Below, piece after piece: positions 1-13,112 of a stretch of 64,000 nucleotides of DNA. A program made the position numbers and the translations under genes. The first letter of the stretch is position 1; each line of letters begins with the position of its first letter. Location of the stretch: NCBI GenBank assembly GCA_950295325.1, contig OX485808.1:3042501-3106500 (forward strand). Direction: 5' to 3'. The notes beneath the pieces were generated by a model. That model had not been told where the DNA came from. It searched no databases and saw only the letters and a program-made list of their open reading frames with translations. The stretch comes from Polytrichum commune (Eukaryota > Streptophyta > Polytrichopsida > Polytrichales > Polytrichaceae).

Positions 1-2100
1 AAAGCCGGGTTTCTTAAAGCTTAAATTAAAGATGTCGTATAATTCATTATGTGTTGTCATACAAGAGAGAGTTTTAGAGAGTTTATTTTAAATCACATTT
101 GTGTGGTTGGAAAATGGATCTTTATCCTTCTTCCCCACCAAATCATTAGAATTAATTCCCTTCACAAAATAACAAAAATTCCAAGATGTATTAAAGCCAC
201 TTGATCTTTGATATGATGGTTACTAATATAAGTTGCATAATTTGGTGGAAAAAAACCCAAATTACTAATGTCACTGACATTGTTACTTTCCTATAGATAG
301 AAATGTTTGTAACAAACAAAAATCAAGGGTTCCAACCACTTCAAGGTCCATACCTTAGACACATTGATATAAAATTCCAATTGGTTTGCTATGGCTGGTG
401 CATAACTTTATCATGTCAAGGTGCAAGGAAAAAATACCAAAAGAAGAAAGAAGTTTGCTTTGAGAAAAATATCTTCAAAAAACATTGGCAACCACTTTTT
501 GGCTTATGGGGCATTACGAGGGGTTAATATTTGGATGTTGCCGCTAGCGTGGATTACCTATATGTGTTGTTTCAATATGTAATCTTGAAATGCGTCTTGT
601 CATAGTCATAAGCAGGGGCTCAAAGGCTACTAAGTACCTTCTTTCAAAATTCAATATCTTGACTGGGTGTGGACAAACTGGCTTGCACCTATCTTCCTCA
701 AGAGCAATCTTATTAGATTCAACCACACTTGGAATTTTCAACTATGTACTATATTAACAAACTACACTTACTATGGTAAATATTGTGGCCATATGTACAA
801 TATGATTGACACTTTGCATGCCCATAATGTGGCCTAAAATATACACCACTATGCATGAAAATATGGCGCAATGTTAGTTACACTTGACTCTTTAACCACT
901 TCACATTGTTCTTGTGCTTTCACTTCTAGTCGTGGATAAGGTATCAAATGAAAGTAGTTGAGAACATGAAATCAAAGAGCAAAAACTCACTTCCTAAGTC
1001 TAAGAATCAAGGAGAGCACATAATTTTTTTAAAAAGTTGACATGGAATTGTTTTTTCTGAAGGTTAATGCAACTGATATTTGAATGGTCACTATGCTCAA
1101 TTGGCTAAGAATTAAGGGCGAGTCTTTAGAAAGAGCACGAGAAGCTTGACAAATATAGGTAGGTTGTGTGTGTAAGAAAAAACAAGATTTGAAAGAGATA
1201 TCATGATTTGTTTCTTGGACTCCGATGTTATATAGTGTGGGTTGGCAAATAGTGTGCCTCCACAATATTATCCCCAATTTTTTGTTTTATTTGGTTATGA
1301 TGCCAATAATGTGGACCCACGATATTTACGACAATGAGTCCCTACCGTGGTTTTCAAAATTTCAAATAACCGGACTTGTATCATAACCATAGTTCTCAAT
1401 ATATTAGAACCTAGTCAAATAATCTTCTTGAGAACTGTTGGTTCTTTGTCGGTTGTTTCATGAAGACCACCAAATCTTTGAATTAAAAAAAATAACTGGG
1501 ATTGAAGGTTCTTTTATTATAAAAATTGGAGGGTTGTTGTTGTTGTTGTTGTTGCTTCTAATAAGGTTTACACCTTCTCATGGTTCCCCTTCCCCTTCGA
1601 CAAGTGTTGTGAGGCCAGGGCTAAACACCCACCTCATTCAACTAAGCCCCAACCATTATTTCCGAGGTAAAAAAGGGTCTAGTGAACACTCGACCCCCTA
1701 GATTTGTGATTAATACATTTCAAGTGGGTCCGTCTAGGTTGATTAGGGGCCTATGATGCTAATTACAAGGTCAAATCATCCAAATAAGGAAAACAAATGC
1801 TCTAATAAAATTGATTGCGTTTTCAACTTTAGTAATGTTGCTGGGCCCAACTCAAAGAGATGGGTGTCTAACCCTGGCCATAAGTTTATAGTTAATTCAT
1901 CCCAACCTAGTCTCATAAGATTGTTTTTAGGGTCTTTGGGTGCTAATTTTGAGATGAAATATGCTACAAATCAAAACTTTTAAAAGCGTGAAGGGTTTCC
2001 AATGTTTCTACATACACACACACACACACACATGCATTATGGACACTACCATCATGCATGTTGGTGTATGATGCTATGTATGGGAGGCATGCCAACTATG
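1..2100. other. Gene-free AT-rich intergenic stretch
   Basis: I see no supportable gene here. All open frames are short, lack recognisable motifs and overlap on both strands. The stretch holds a (GTT)n microsatellite near 1535-1555, followed by a GC-richer block to about 1701, and a (CA)n run near 2012-2031. Confidence 0.6.
1531..1701 (-). repeat. Possible SINE-like fragment with (CAA)n tail
   Basis: Read on the minus strand, a GC-richer block of about 140 bases ends in a (CAA)n microsatellite. That arrangement resembles a short retroposon with a simple-repeat tail. I see no convincing pol III A box and no clear target duplication, so it may only be a microsatellite beside unrelated DNA. Confidence 0.25.
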
Positions 2101-2740
2101 TGACTTCACTATGAATTTATCGCGAATTCCGGAGCTAATAGATTCCATCTTTTCAAGTTTCCGAATTGCTGGCTGGTAGATGGAACCAGCGCGTGGGTGA
2201 CCAACTGAGTTTGCATTTCTGGGTTTCTCACATTTCCGCACATTTCCGCTCATTTTTGCATCACGGTACAGACATCGGAAGCCAGACTCAAAACAAAGAA
2301 GAAAAATGTGGAGATAGTTTGAGCTAAGTTTGATGCGATTGTGATGATTCGGAGGGGCGGTGGTCTTGCACGCGGATTCATCCAGCTTGCCGTTGAAGAA
2401 AAGAAAGTAGCAGGAGCAGAAAGCAGAGGAGACTTTGGATTCTTAAGTTTTGGGTTTTGAGGTTAAGCGAAGGCAGCTCTAGAAGGTCGAAGAGTGCAAG
2501 ATATTAAGGAGGAGGCGTGTATGTGAATGAATGGTGGGATCGTTTTGTTTGGAGATTTTGTGGAGTTTGTTATGATGTTTTGAAGGATCTCGGATGCGTG
2601 TGGGAGTTAAACCTGCCGAGGTTGAAGAAATTTGAGGGGGTTTGAATTAGGGTTTTGGGGGGCGATGTGGGCGACCTTCGAAAAGCGGGAGTGTTTTTGG
2701 TGTTGCAGTGAGCATGTGGACAAGCTCACATGAATTTAGG
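2100..2740 (+). promoter_or_regulatory. Probable promoter/5'UTR exon of the GT43 gene
   Basis: Base composition becomes more balanced and G-rich here than in the AT-rich flanks. The stretch ends at a good splice donor (AATTTAG followed by GTATGTTT) at about 2740. No long frame is present. The simplest reading is a non-coding first exon spliced to the coding exon that begins near 3795-3805. The transcription start cannot be placed from sequence. Confidence 0.35.
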
Positions 2741-3176
2741 TATGTTTTTCATTCTATCCTTGGAAATGGCTCGGGTTTGGTATACATTTCATCGCAATGC
2801 CATGCGGGGTACATAAGGTATCAGCCTTATTTGGTTACTTCTTGTTGTTTTCTACCTTAATACCACTCGGATTTGCAAGGTTGAAATTTTTGTGCGTACT
2901 CGAATGCAAGTATCTGACAAAGCCATGATCATCTCAGAAAAGTTGGAGCTAATTTTGAATTGTTATGAATCATAAAAGTCCACTGACAGTGAGCCATAAA
3001 GAAGGCCACATAGGTCCACCCAATAACTGTGTTGACTATTGGGCCTAAAATGGGTGACACATTTTGAGCTCGTAGTCCAGTCTATTTGTAACACATGATG
3101 CCTGTTTGGTGTACAAAAACGTGTATGTGAGCTACATCTTCCATTTAGCTGATTGTGTCAAACATGACCCTATCTA

Positions 3177-3270
3177 AAAGTGACAGATTCTTCAAGTGCA
3201 CTTCTCAAACCGGTTGAATACCTAAAGTGACATATTCTTGAAGTGCACTTTTCAAATCGGTTGAATACCT
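3177..3270. repeat. 47-bp tandem duplication in 5' intron
   Basis: Two head-to-tail copies (3177-3223 and 3224-3270), each containing AAGTGCACTT and CGGTTGAATACCT, differ at a handful of positions. They lie in the presumed 5'UTR intron of the GT43 gene. Confidence 0.8.
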
Positions 3271-3325
3271 AAATGTTAAGGAAGATTTAGGCTCAAATAC
3301 AAAGCCTGAGTGGCCTTGGATGCAA

Positions 3326-3794
3326 ATACATACCTGGTGTTTTGATCATCAATGTCACAAATGAGTATAGTTTGATGTTCTCCTTTACTTAAGATAATGG
3401 ACTAATAAAGTTTCAAAACCCCAAATATGAAAATAATGATATTACTTGGTGAGGCTCGTGGACATTGTGTATGTCTGTCGCATATTGAGCCCTACATCCT
3501 TTAAGGGTGCTCATTTCTTTGGTGCTCATGATCTGGAGTTCTCTATGCAGATACATACGTAGTATTTTGATTATCAATGTCACATATGAGTTTTTTTTTT
3601 ACTATATCCTTTTTTACATAAGATAGTGTACTAAAAATAAAGTTTCAAATCTCCAAATATGGAAAATATGATTTTTTAACTTGATGAGGCTTGTAGATAT
3701 TGTGTACATTTGTTGCACATTGGGCCTCTGTATCCTTTAAAGGTTAAGCTCATTTTTTGGTGTGCTTGTAACTCAGAGTTCACTATATTTGCAG
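3326..3794 (+). repeat. Tandem duplication carrying the 3' splice site
   Basis: Two diverged copies of about 225-245 bp (about 3326-3550 and 3551-3794) share many words, for example TACATAC, ATCAATGTCACA, AAGTTTCAAA and CCTTTAA. Each copy ends in a pyrimidine-rich stretch and a CAG acceptor-like site (3550 and 3794). The downstream one immediately precedes the coding exon of the GT43 gene, so the duplication copied the intron end. Confidence 0.7.
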
Positions 3795-3839
3795 ATTATT
3801 GCAGTGGCTGCATGGAGAGGAGTGAGTGGACACACAAAG

Positions 3840-6800
3840 ATGAGGGCAGGTGGGACGCATCGCCTAAATCGAGGGAGAAGTGCCCCAGTAACTATAACAG
3901 ATCAGGCACTTGAGGGTCCCCTGAATTTAATCAAAATCCCAACTCTAAGGTTCATATTGCAGTGTGTGTTTTGCATTGGAAGTCTTGTCCTTGGCTACCG
4001 ACTTACTCAGGAGGCACGTCTTCTTCAAGCTCAATATGGAGAGGATGGGCTTCTGGGAGGCAGTCCTACTACTCAATCAGCAGATTATATTTTCAGCAGA
4101 CAAAATGGGTTGAGTGACTTTGATTTTGAGTCGACGCGCTTTGATTTACATCGCACAACACCACCACCACATCTCGATCATCTTTCAAGCAGGCCGAATA
4201 ATAACTCTTCCCTGGCGGCAAAAAGTACGAGAGTATATGTTGGCCGGCATCCAATTTTGATAAGGAAATGGCCTCACCCGGATCCGTTGGAAATGATGAG
4301 TGCTTTCAATTTGATTGCAAGAGTCCAGATGGAGCAAGAGGAGCTTTATGGCATCAGTATCTGGAAACCTATTATTGCCATCACTCCTACATATTCACGC
4401 ACGTTCCAAATTGTTCATTTGCAAGGTGCATCTCTACTTTTGACGTCTCTAATAAAAAAAAATGCTACAATCATTCAACAAGTAATCCTTTACTCTATGG
4501 TGGGGTTTGCTGAAGGTCTGTTTGGCAGTCTGGGCATGTTGTTGCTTTGTGAGGTTGATTAGACGCCCATCTTAAACCCTCAAAAGTAGAATCAAAGAGT
4601 TTAACATAATTGGTAAGTTGTGGGTTGACAGGTCTGATGCGAACTTTATCGCTTATTCGAGAACCTGTGACATGGATAGTTGTCGAGGCAGGAGGTGTAT
4701 CAAATGATACAGCTGCCTTGCTATCCAAGGCACAGGTGCACAAAGTGGTCCATTTGGGTTTTGAAAAATCCATGCCACCAGGGCTTGAAGATCAATCAGT
4801 AATGGAGTCCCACTTACGAATTGAGGGCTTAAGGTAAAGTCCAAGCACTTGTGTTTTGGCAATACTCTGAGTAAAAGCTTCTTGGTCAATAAGGGTATAG
4901 AACCAACTAAGAGGAACATTTTGTTATGACTTGCTTTACAATAATGGGATGACAATAAATTTAATTTGTTCATGAAAATACATGTAGATTTGGTGGTTTA
5001 TGGCTTCCAGGTTAGAGTTTAGGATTTAAGTGTTAAGGTTCATGTCAAAAGGCACAAAATTTTTACGCAATAGAAAACATATGGAAAATATGTTCATGGC
5101 ATGTGAAACACCATCCTCCAGAGCTGTTGCAACCTTTGGGGTTCTCATACTTTGCTTTAATAGGATAGAGGTTTTGTGCATACCGAAGCTGTTACACTTG
5201 TGTTTTGGCACTACTCTTGGTTTTTGTCCTCTTAGTTGGATTTCCTTATTCACACGATGACTGGCATTGCAATACATCATCAGCTGTGTGTTGTTCTAAC
5301 TCGAGCTTTTGTGCCAAACAGATACATCCGGGACCACGAGTTGGAGGGCATAGTTGTATTTGCTGATGACAGCAATGTTCATAGTATGATTTTTTTTGAT
5401 GCAGTGCAGAAGGTAAAGTGGGTGGGGGCCATTCCAATTGGAATACTTGGGCATGCTGGGTTTGGAGATTTTGGTAAGCAAACAAGCAGTGACTTGGTTG
5501 AGGAGAAAGAAGGGAAGGGGTTAGATAGGGATTTCCAGCATTTAGAAATTCTTCATGGAGGTCCAGCACAAGTTCAAGGACCTGCCTGTGACTCAAGTGG
5601 GAGTCTTAAAGGGTGGCACTCAGTTAGTCCTGTCTCTTTGGACAGGGAAGCCATGAAAAGAGCCTCTGAAGTTGAAGAGAAAAGGTTAGAGTGGGCAGGC
5701 TTTGTGTTGAATGCAAGGGCAGTGTGGGCACGGAAACACGACCGTCCTAATTGGATCAAAGACTGGGCAGATTGGGCTCAGCCAAAGGAGGGTGTATTTA
5801 TTGATCTGAAATCCATTGTGAGGGATGAAAACCAGATAGAGGCACTTTCAAATTGTGGACAAAATGAGACGGTGGTGCTTCTTTGGTGGGCTCGAGTTGA
5901 GGCACGTGCAGACAGCAAGTTTCCTGCAAGGTAAACAACTTTTGTCCGATCTTTCACTTCTCTGTGCCTACATTAAGCTGTTTTTCTGTAATTCAAGAGT
6001 GTGACTTATTTAAGGTAATCTAGTATTATGTAATCATACACAAGAGGTCATATAAATGAAACACACATAACCAAACAAATTGAGTCAAATTTGTAAAGTG
6101 ATCTAGTTAAGAAGAAAACAAATTTTTTCACTGGCGTGTGCTTGGTTTGAGATTGAGTTGGCTATTAAAAAGGAGACCTCTAATATGGATCTAGTAAACT
6201 ATGTGACATTGACGATTTTTCAGTGCCTTTTGAAACCAGTGTCTACAGCTGCACAAACTGGTACCTAAGTATGTGATATTTGTGTCTTGATCTTAAGTTT
6301 GATTTGAATGCCAGTGCCATCATTCTTTGTAAGAGGCCCTATATAACATAATTGGTGGACAATTTTGGTGTTAAATGGAGGGACAAACATGCCATTATAT
6401 CTCAAAAGCTGATGGTAGCAAGAAATTTTGGAGGGACTGGTTTAGGGTTTAGTTCTTGCTTTTTCACCAAGGAGTAAATTTTGCTTGAGTTTTCACTTGT
6501 TGTAAGGTAGACCGGTATTAATCCAACTTATGCATAACAAGGACACCTATATTTTAGTGGTATTTGGTTAGGTGTGGATCTAAGACCGGTTACCAAAAAG
6601 ACATCATGTGTTTGAAAGAGATTGGATTACGTGCTCAAAATTTATTAACCATTCTAGGCTCAATACTGAACATTACTGGGGGACGTATATGACCATTTAA
6701 TGAGCACAAGAATCTTCACTCTAATAATGGTCAAATTTCATCCAAGACCCAAAAATGGCTATGAGCATGATTTGGATTTGCAAATCATCTCGCATTAATC

Positions 6801-7207
6801 ATCTTGCATGCGTCATTTCCAATGAGAAGTGGGTCCAGGGAGAAAAAAAATGTGCAATTATGGCCCACTTACCTTATGTCTCTTTTGTGTTGTTTGGTGC
6901 GTTTGTAATACACCTGCCAGGTTATTATGGCCAGCTGTGTACCTGCAATTCTTCTGATACTTTTGCCCATCTGTTGATTGTCAGGTGGTCACTGGACTCT
7001 CCTTTGGAAATGGTTGTGGCTGCCAAAAGTACACCCTGGCCAGATCGCGTTTTGGTTGTCCCCTCGCCTCCACATCTGCCGAGTAAGCGCAGGGCTGGGA
7101 GGCGGGATGGTAGACCTAGGCACCTGAAACAAAGGGCAGATGCAACTAAAAGTAGGCCTGACACAACAAGGAAAATCATTGTACCTGACGTACGAGGACA
7201 TAAATAA
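3840..7207 (+). CDS. IRX14-like: GT43 glycosyltransferase, IRX14-like (xylan backbone synthesis)
   Basis: Joined exons are 3840-4425, 4632-4833, 5322-5930 and 6985-7207; all borders are GT-AG, phases agree, and the product is 539 aa. Residues about 36-53 form a type II membrane anchor. The catalytic GT43 domain begins near KWPHPDP and includes TPTYSRTFQ, WIVVEAGG, FADDSN (residues 276-281, the DxD-like donor-binding site), GPAC, LEWAGFVLN and WWARVEARADSKFP. A basic tail rich in Arg and Lys follows. In Arabidopsis, IRX14 and IRX9 act with IRX10 in the Golgi to elongate the beta-1,4-xylan backbone. Length and order match IRX14 better than IRX9. The start at 3840 gives a short basic N terminus before the anchor; the same frame is open upstream to 3762, and a non-coding exon probably precedes it. 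I see no disruption. Confidence 0.88.
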
Positions 7208-9225
7208 ATTCAATTCAGCCCTTCACCAATTGTGTGGAGTTTTTATCGTGCAGAATTTCACCTTTGGTGCCCCAAGCATGAATCATGGCAGTGCCAGGAT
7301 TTTCTTCAAGAGAAGTATCATCTTATGTGAAATCTTGAGTCAGTTGTTTTGGCATTCATGAGAAAAGCCCAACTTGCTTTCATCTTCCTTATTACACACA
7401 TCATGGAAGAGGTGTACTCTAATTTACAAGGATGTTGAGATGATCTAAACCTTCATCAGACCGGAATTGGAGTGTCTGCTTGTAGTTAGGTGAAATTATG
7501 CCGATCAAGACACAACAATCTAAGATTGAACCCTTGTATAGATCCTTGATACAAACTTAGCAACTCCAGAGTCCAAATGCAATGGTGAGTGTCGGTTTGC
7601 AATGCTAAGAAAATACCTATATCTGGGCAGTATCCAATCAGAGTCACCTAAGCTCAATCTTAGAGTACGATTGATCTGGATCATGGTTTAGGGGTTTAGG
7701 GTTTAGGGTCTTAGACGGACAATTGTCTCTCTGTACCCACTTGTAGTAAATGAAATTTGTAATTAGTGCAAGATGATAAACAAATCTACACTGTGCCCAT
7801 AGATTCTGTCATATTTTTCTCAAATTTTCTGATTATCCTATTCATTGTCAAAGTGGAGATTCTCCGAGTTGATAAATGATCATGTAATTCCCACAATTAT
7901 GTTGATTGTTGGGTCTAGAATGGTTAATAAATTTTAGCACATAGTCCAATTATTTTTAAACACATGTCTTTCTTGTGTCCATTCTTAGGTTCACCACTCA
8001 AATATAGGTGTCCAATTAAGATGAGATACTGAATTAGGCCCATATACATTAGTTGTGAACTATTTAAAGAGAAAAGAGATCAGAGTGACCTAATCTTCAT
8101 CATATAGTAGGAAGTGATTTAAAATATAGTTTTGTACCTTACAAAAAGAAAAGAGTTCTCAGCTTCGCTCTCATATGACTGCACTAGGCAGCAATAAGTT
8201 CTTCATCCAAAAAACTAAGGGTGTAACTAGAATCATGGGATAGAGGCACTGTTTTGAAAATGTGAACTCCAATCTGACCTGTGAGTCACACTTCTGTGTA
8301 TAATACGTTGTGATGATCTTGCTTCCAACTAATCTAATAGCACATGATTTTTTGGACCTGGCTGTTTGGACGCCCATGATTTCTTGTGTAAACAATACTT
8401 TTTCTTTCTATCAAATGTTCAGTAGTTGTCATTTTTATTTTGAAACTCTGCCTCATTGTGGAGGTGGGATGAGAAATGTTTTCCACCTAACTTGTTCTCT
8501 CTCTCTCTCTCTTGGTGTTGCTTCTAACATTCTCCATCCATTGTTGTCTTCTCTGTCATTTGAAGGTTGACATACGAAGATGTTAAGGAATACCAATTTT
8601 CTTAAAAATCTTGTCTTCAGATTATTCAAACCAAGACGAATACTATAACAACACAAAGAACTCAAGGTAAGAAACTCAAAGGTTCATTCAAAGATTTATA
8701 AAAGTTTTTGGAGCACCCAATTGCATCACTTGATAAGTTCCATTAGGATGGCTAGTAGATTAAGCAAATCCTTCAAGAAACTTGTGGGTGGCCAAGTTAA
8801 GATGTATGCCATTCGCATCCATCTAGGCCTCTTTACCGGTTGGGACTCCCTGCCCAAATTGTTGGAGGTATTCCAGTTAACTGAAGAGACCACGTAGACG
8901 AGAATGTTAAGTTGCAACCTCACACAAATAAATAAATATCATCAAGACAATGAATGCCCATGAACGCCAACTGTTAGCGGAAAATGGTTCTAGTTGACTA
9001 CCAACTTCTTGTTCAACTATCAAATCTATGTCGAGAGGCCATTGCCGTGCCGCCAAACAAAGCAGCAATGAAGCTGGTAGACTCCAAAGAATTTATGAGG
9101 GAGCTTATGCGAGTGACGGTGAATGATTTTCTAGTAACGTTGCCTATGTGGCGCTCGAGAGATTCAAAGAATGCATCTTCATCATCTCATAATCTCAACG
9201 TTTTGAGAAGGTTTGCGATCTTGTG
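7208..9225. other. Intergenic: 3' region of GT43 gene and unclassified DNA
   Basis: No supportable coding region. A short interstitial run of TTTAGGG-type units lies at about 7688-7712 and a (CT)n run near 8498-8512. The plus-strand open frame at 8984-9226 shows no recognised motif. Confidence 0.5.
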
Positions 9226-9229
9226 AAAC

Positions 9230-9850
9230 TAGCCAACTTGCCAACAAAGTTGTTGTGACATATGCGGAGTAATTATTAAAGTAGTTTTGCATTTACATCT
9301 TCAAAGCATAAGTTTTCTTTTCAATTGACTTAAAAACTTCACAAATCCATGACTTCAATAAAAAAATTCAAAACGAATCAACTGGAATTTGAAAGGAAAT
9401 TCAATCTCTCACAACATGCACATAGATAGATTGGGATATTTTTTTTAAAATTTATTTTTAATTATATAAAAAAAATGATGATTTTCATAGGTCCATTTTT
9501 TAATTTCTTAAAATTTTCTCTCAATATGTTTTACATGTGATTTATTATGATTTTTAGGTGAAACAAATTTCATTTTTTAGGATTTCTAGGGGAGGTGTTT
9601 GAATTTTGAATAAATCCATGATAAATGATTTTATTTCACTCATGAATAAATTATCTTTATATTTTTTATTATATAGTTTACTAGCTAACTTGCCAACAAA
9701 GTTGGTGTTACATATGACGAATAATTATTGAAGTAGCCTTACATTTACGTCTTTAAAGCATAATTTTTCTTTTCAATTGATTTAAAAATTTAACAATCGA
9801 TGATTTTAATAAAAAAATTCAAAACGAATCAATTGGAATTTGAAAGGAAA
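9230..9850. repeat. Direct repeat pair A (about 170 bp, 450 bp apart)
   Basis: The block at about 9230-9405 recurs at about 9683-9850. Shared words include AACTTGCCAACAAAGTTG, TTCTTTTCAATTGA and AAAAAAATTCAAAACGAATCAA. Divergence is roughly ten to fifteen percent by eye. No terminal motifs identify an element class. Confidence 0.75.
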
Positions 9851-11025
9851 CTTAAATTGAAGTGAAAATTCTCTTTTTAAGTGTTCATCTAGATCCTCTC
9901 AATTGTGAAATGGTGTCTATATCTTGGCCACATGATTCAATCCCGATGTAGCACATCTATGTTTGTTGTCCGTTCTTCACTATTTGACCCATTGTTTGTC
10001 TCGTTTGCTCTTCACTGCAGGCAACTTGATCCTAAGTTCTGTTGTATTGCTTGGTAACATTCTCACTTGCTTTATTGTGGGCACTTCAAATTCTCCACAA
10101 ATAATTTCGGCCTTTGTATTGGATCGGGAAGGGTTTTATCAGTTGGCAATTGTGAATCACAAAGATTGGTAGTTCAAATTTCAGATTGTGAGTTTGAAAA
10201 GGTCAAAGTGAACACATAGACCCTCCCAATTGTAAAATGGTGTCTACATTTTGGCTAGATGATTTAATCCCAATGTAGCAAATCTATTTTTGTTGTCCGT
10301 TCTTCACTACAAGCTCTCTATGTAGCACTCAAAAACAGGTGTCTGATTACAAAGATCAATGTATCAGCCCACACACCTTATTTCATTGCATTGAACATTG
10401 TGCAAGCCATGACAAACAATCCTCGCATGCCTCTCAACACAGGTCGTTTGCGCAACCCCAGGAAGAAAATGGTGAATCCCTTCATCTGAAAGGCATTAAG
10501 AAATGAAAGAATTAAAAATATTCCACCACAGATTCCCTGAGCACCACCAATCATTACCAATACTTCCATGGCCGAGGCTCTTTACAAGAATGTGAGCTTC
10601 TTTGCTCTAAAGGTGGAGCAAGTATGTGCCTTACGGGAGAAGAATGGCAGTTTGAAGAGTGGAGAGCAACTGATGAATTTGTACATACTGATGATGGGGC
10701 TAGAAATTCAGGAGCAATCCGTAAACGTGGGAGACACATGTTTGCTCCTTGACCCACTCCTAAGAACTCACAAGAGTTCAGTGTTTGGATGCTTCATGAA
10801 GCACCACGGATTTGAAGACTTATTTTTTAATTTTTTTAAATTACAAAATTTGATGGTTTTTCATAGGTCCTTTTTTTTAATTACTCAAAATTTTCTCTCA
10901 ATATGTTTTACATGTGGTTTATTATGATTTTAAAATGAAACAAGTTTCATTTTTCTAGGATTTCTATGGGAGGTGTTTGCATTTTGAATGTTTCTTGATA
11001 AATGATTTTACTTTTCTCATGAATG
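9440..11025. repeat. Direct repeat pairs B and C, duplicated mosaic block
   Basis: The block at about 9440-9655, containing CTCTCAATATGTTTTACATG and GGGAGGTGTTTG, recurs at about 10820-11025. A second block at about 9890-9990 (ATGGTGTCTA, TTGTTGTCCGTTCTTCACTA) recurs at about 10210-10310. With pair A this shows a segment built from rearranged direct duplications, possibly remnants of one unidentified element. Confidence 0.7.
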
Positions 11026-12163
11026 TACTATCCTCATGTTCGTTTATTATACATTTTATTGGTTCATTGCTTTCCTTCAGTTTTGCATAAGAACATGTTT
11101 TGTTCAAGACATTTAGACTTTTATTGTCTTTTGTTTCATTTGAAAAGATGTTTGTTTTATCTTTTAATTTAGGATCATATACAGGTTTAGTTTTACCATT
11201 TTTATTTTTTAAGAGATTCAAAGTGTTGGTGTGTTGACAAACTTCGTTTTTCAAAATAGTTTTAATGCTGCTTCATAATATAAAGAATACTTGACATTTA
11301 GGTTATTAAATAGTCATTAAGCTTTGAACTCCAATAGATTTTTAAAAAAATTCTTCCTTTGTAATTGAAGTTGTACTTGATAATATATTTTTAGAATAAT
11401 TATGATCCATGATTTTACCATTCATATTGATTTTTCTTGTTGATTCAATGACATTGTTGTCGTTGTCGTTGTTGTTGTTTTTTTTGTTTTTTTTTTCCTG
11501 TATATTATTCTCAATGTGGTTTACCATTAGTTTTTTTCCTAATGAAATGAAATCAATTTTAGAGTTTGGGAGGCTGAAAAGCTTATGGGATTGAAGATAC
11601 ATCAGGGTGGTGTTAAACCGGCTAATTCTTTATAGTGGTGGAGGGCGGTGGCCTCCGTGAGGTAGAGGCTAATGTCAACTTGATGGTGTAATTGAAAGAT
11701 AGACTTGAAACTCCCTAAAACTGCCTTCTCAAAGAGTGATTGAAACTTATTTTTAATGGGATTGAATAAGGACAGTCTAGCACAAAGTGTGCCTTATTTT
11801 TAACTACATTAGGTTTAAGAGCGAAAGTGACATAATCTATCATCTCTAGACATAGGGATAGTTGAGCACCGTCCAATTTTGATGGCAAGTCTATGATTCG
11901 AGGTGTGGTAAGCTACAATGATCTTGCGTTGGGGTGGTGTCAATGGTTGCTTCAAATAGATATTTGTATTTGGGAAAATCCTTGAGATGTAGATAGTCTA
12001 CACTAAATATGATATTTAGTATCATACGGTATTTTGTGTCAGCATGGTAACTTTCCTGATGAACTTATGAATAAGTGAACAAATATTGTCATGAATGATG
12101 GATGAGTTCGTCCATTGGCCAAAACCCTACCTTCTCTTATTAGCAACCTGTGATGAAATATTG

Positions 12164-12535
12164 TTATATGTGATTGAAATTTGGATGAAAAATCACTCGG
12201 TAAGTGACAGTAATTACAACACTGTAAAATCTATACCCCCAAAAATATACAAGGAATGACAAATAAATTTTGAACGTGTAATTCCATGCGAAGTTCTCCA
12301 AATTCAGCCAACAAAGCATCATGTTATCGAAGAACGCGTCATGATACATCATGAGTATCTTCATGCCCTCAAAAACCTTCCAATGAGAGTTTTCCAAGTC
12401 ACCTCTCCAAATTTCAATGCCATATGTGAAAGTTGGAAGGACCAAAGCCTTGAAAAGATGTGATTCGAATTCCCAACATGTAACTCCAGCCACTGCTGCT
12501 TTAGTCGGGGTGCCCATCAGGGCTTTCACACCTAT
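12164..12535 (-). pseudogene. LINE reverse-transcriptase C-terminal fragment
   Basis: The translated minus strand contains CWEFESHLFKALVLPTFTYG followed by a Trp-rich stretch. This is the form taken by the segment after the RT palm in plant non-LTR retrotransposons (the YG.E.W region). Coding similarity fades after about 80 residues and there is no catalytic core, so this is a truncated, decayed insertion. It is unrelated in frame to the giant element at 36-50 kb. Confidence 0.5.
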
Positions 12536-13112
12536 AGTTCTTCGCCTTTTACTTGATTGTTCAAAGTGGTCATTTTAGTAGAACCCTACTAATTCACTAT
12601 GTGTAGATTGGTAATTAGGATTCATTTTTCTTGTGAGATTATTGTGACTGCTTTCATGTTTTTTGTGAATCGATCCTTTTATGTTATTCTGAAAATGTAT
12701 GTAAATCAATTATTTCATTACTCATATTTGTTACTGGTAAAATTATTGGCATGGTTTGATGCAATTATTTTAAGAGTTGAAAGTCATCCATTGACAAGGG
12801 TTGTAGATAGCACATCAAAGCTAGATTTTTCGTTCAAACGGAAATGACATGAACTACAATTTTCTGAAGTTTTCTGCCGTTGAAAGCATGGAGGAAATTA
12901 ACCTAGAATTTGCAATGAAAAGGAACGACATGAAGTACACTTTGTGGGTAAGCAGATGCTCACTATGTGTGAGCTTTGTATATATATACACATGCGATCG
13001 ATGTAGGTAGTCAACCAAGGCTGACAACTATACAGGTAAATTACTCTTGAACAATGTCTACTCTTTTTCACATAACTACAAAAATTTGGAGGCACAGAAT
13101 CTGGTCTATGTT

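Noticed and set aside
7688-7712. TTTAGGG-type run as a possible telomere or fusion point.
   Set aside because: Only about three units, imperfect; too short for an interstitial telomere, more likely chance or a telo-box.
8984-9226. 80-codon frame with an ordinary-looking protein sequence.
   Set aside because: No domain recognised and no splice partners or neighbouring coding signal. Reported only as part of the intergenic stretch.
10378-10570. Hydrophobic minus-strand frame (63 codons) resembling a membrane protein.
   Set aside because: Short, isolated between repeat blocks, with an overlapping equal-length frame on the other strand. No evidence for a gene.
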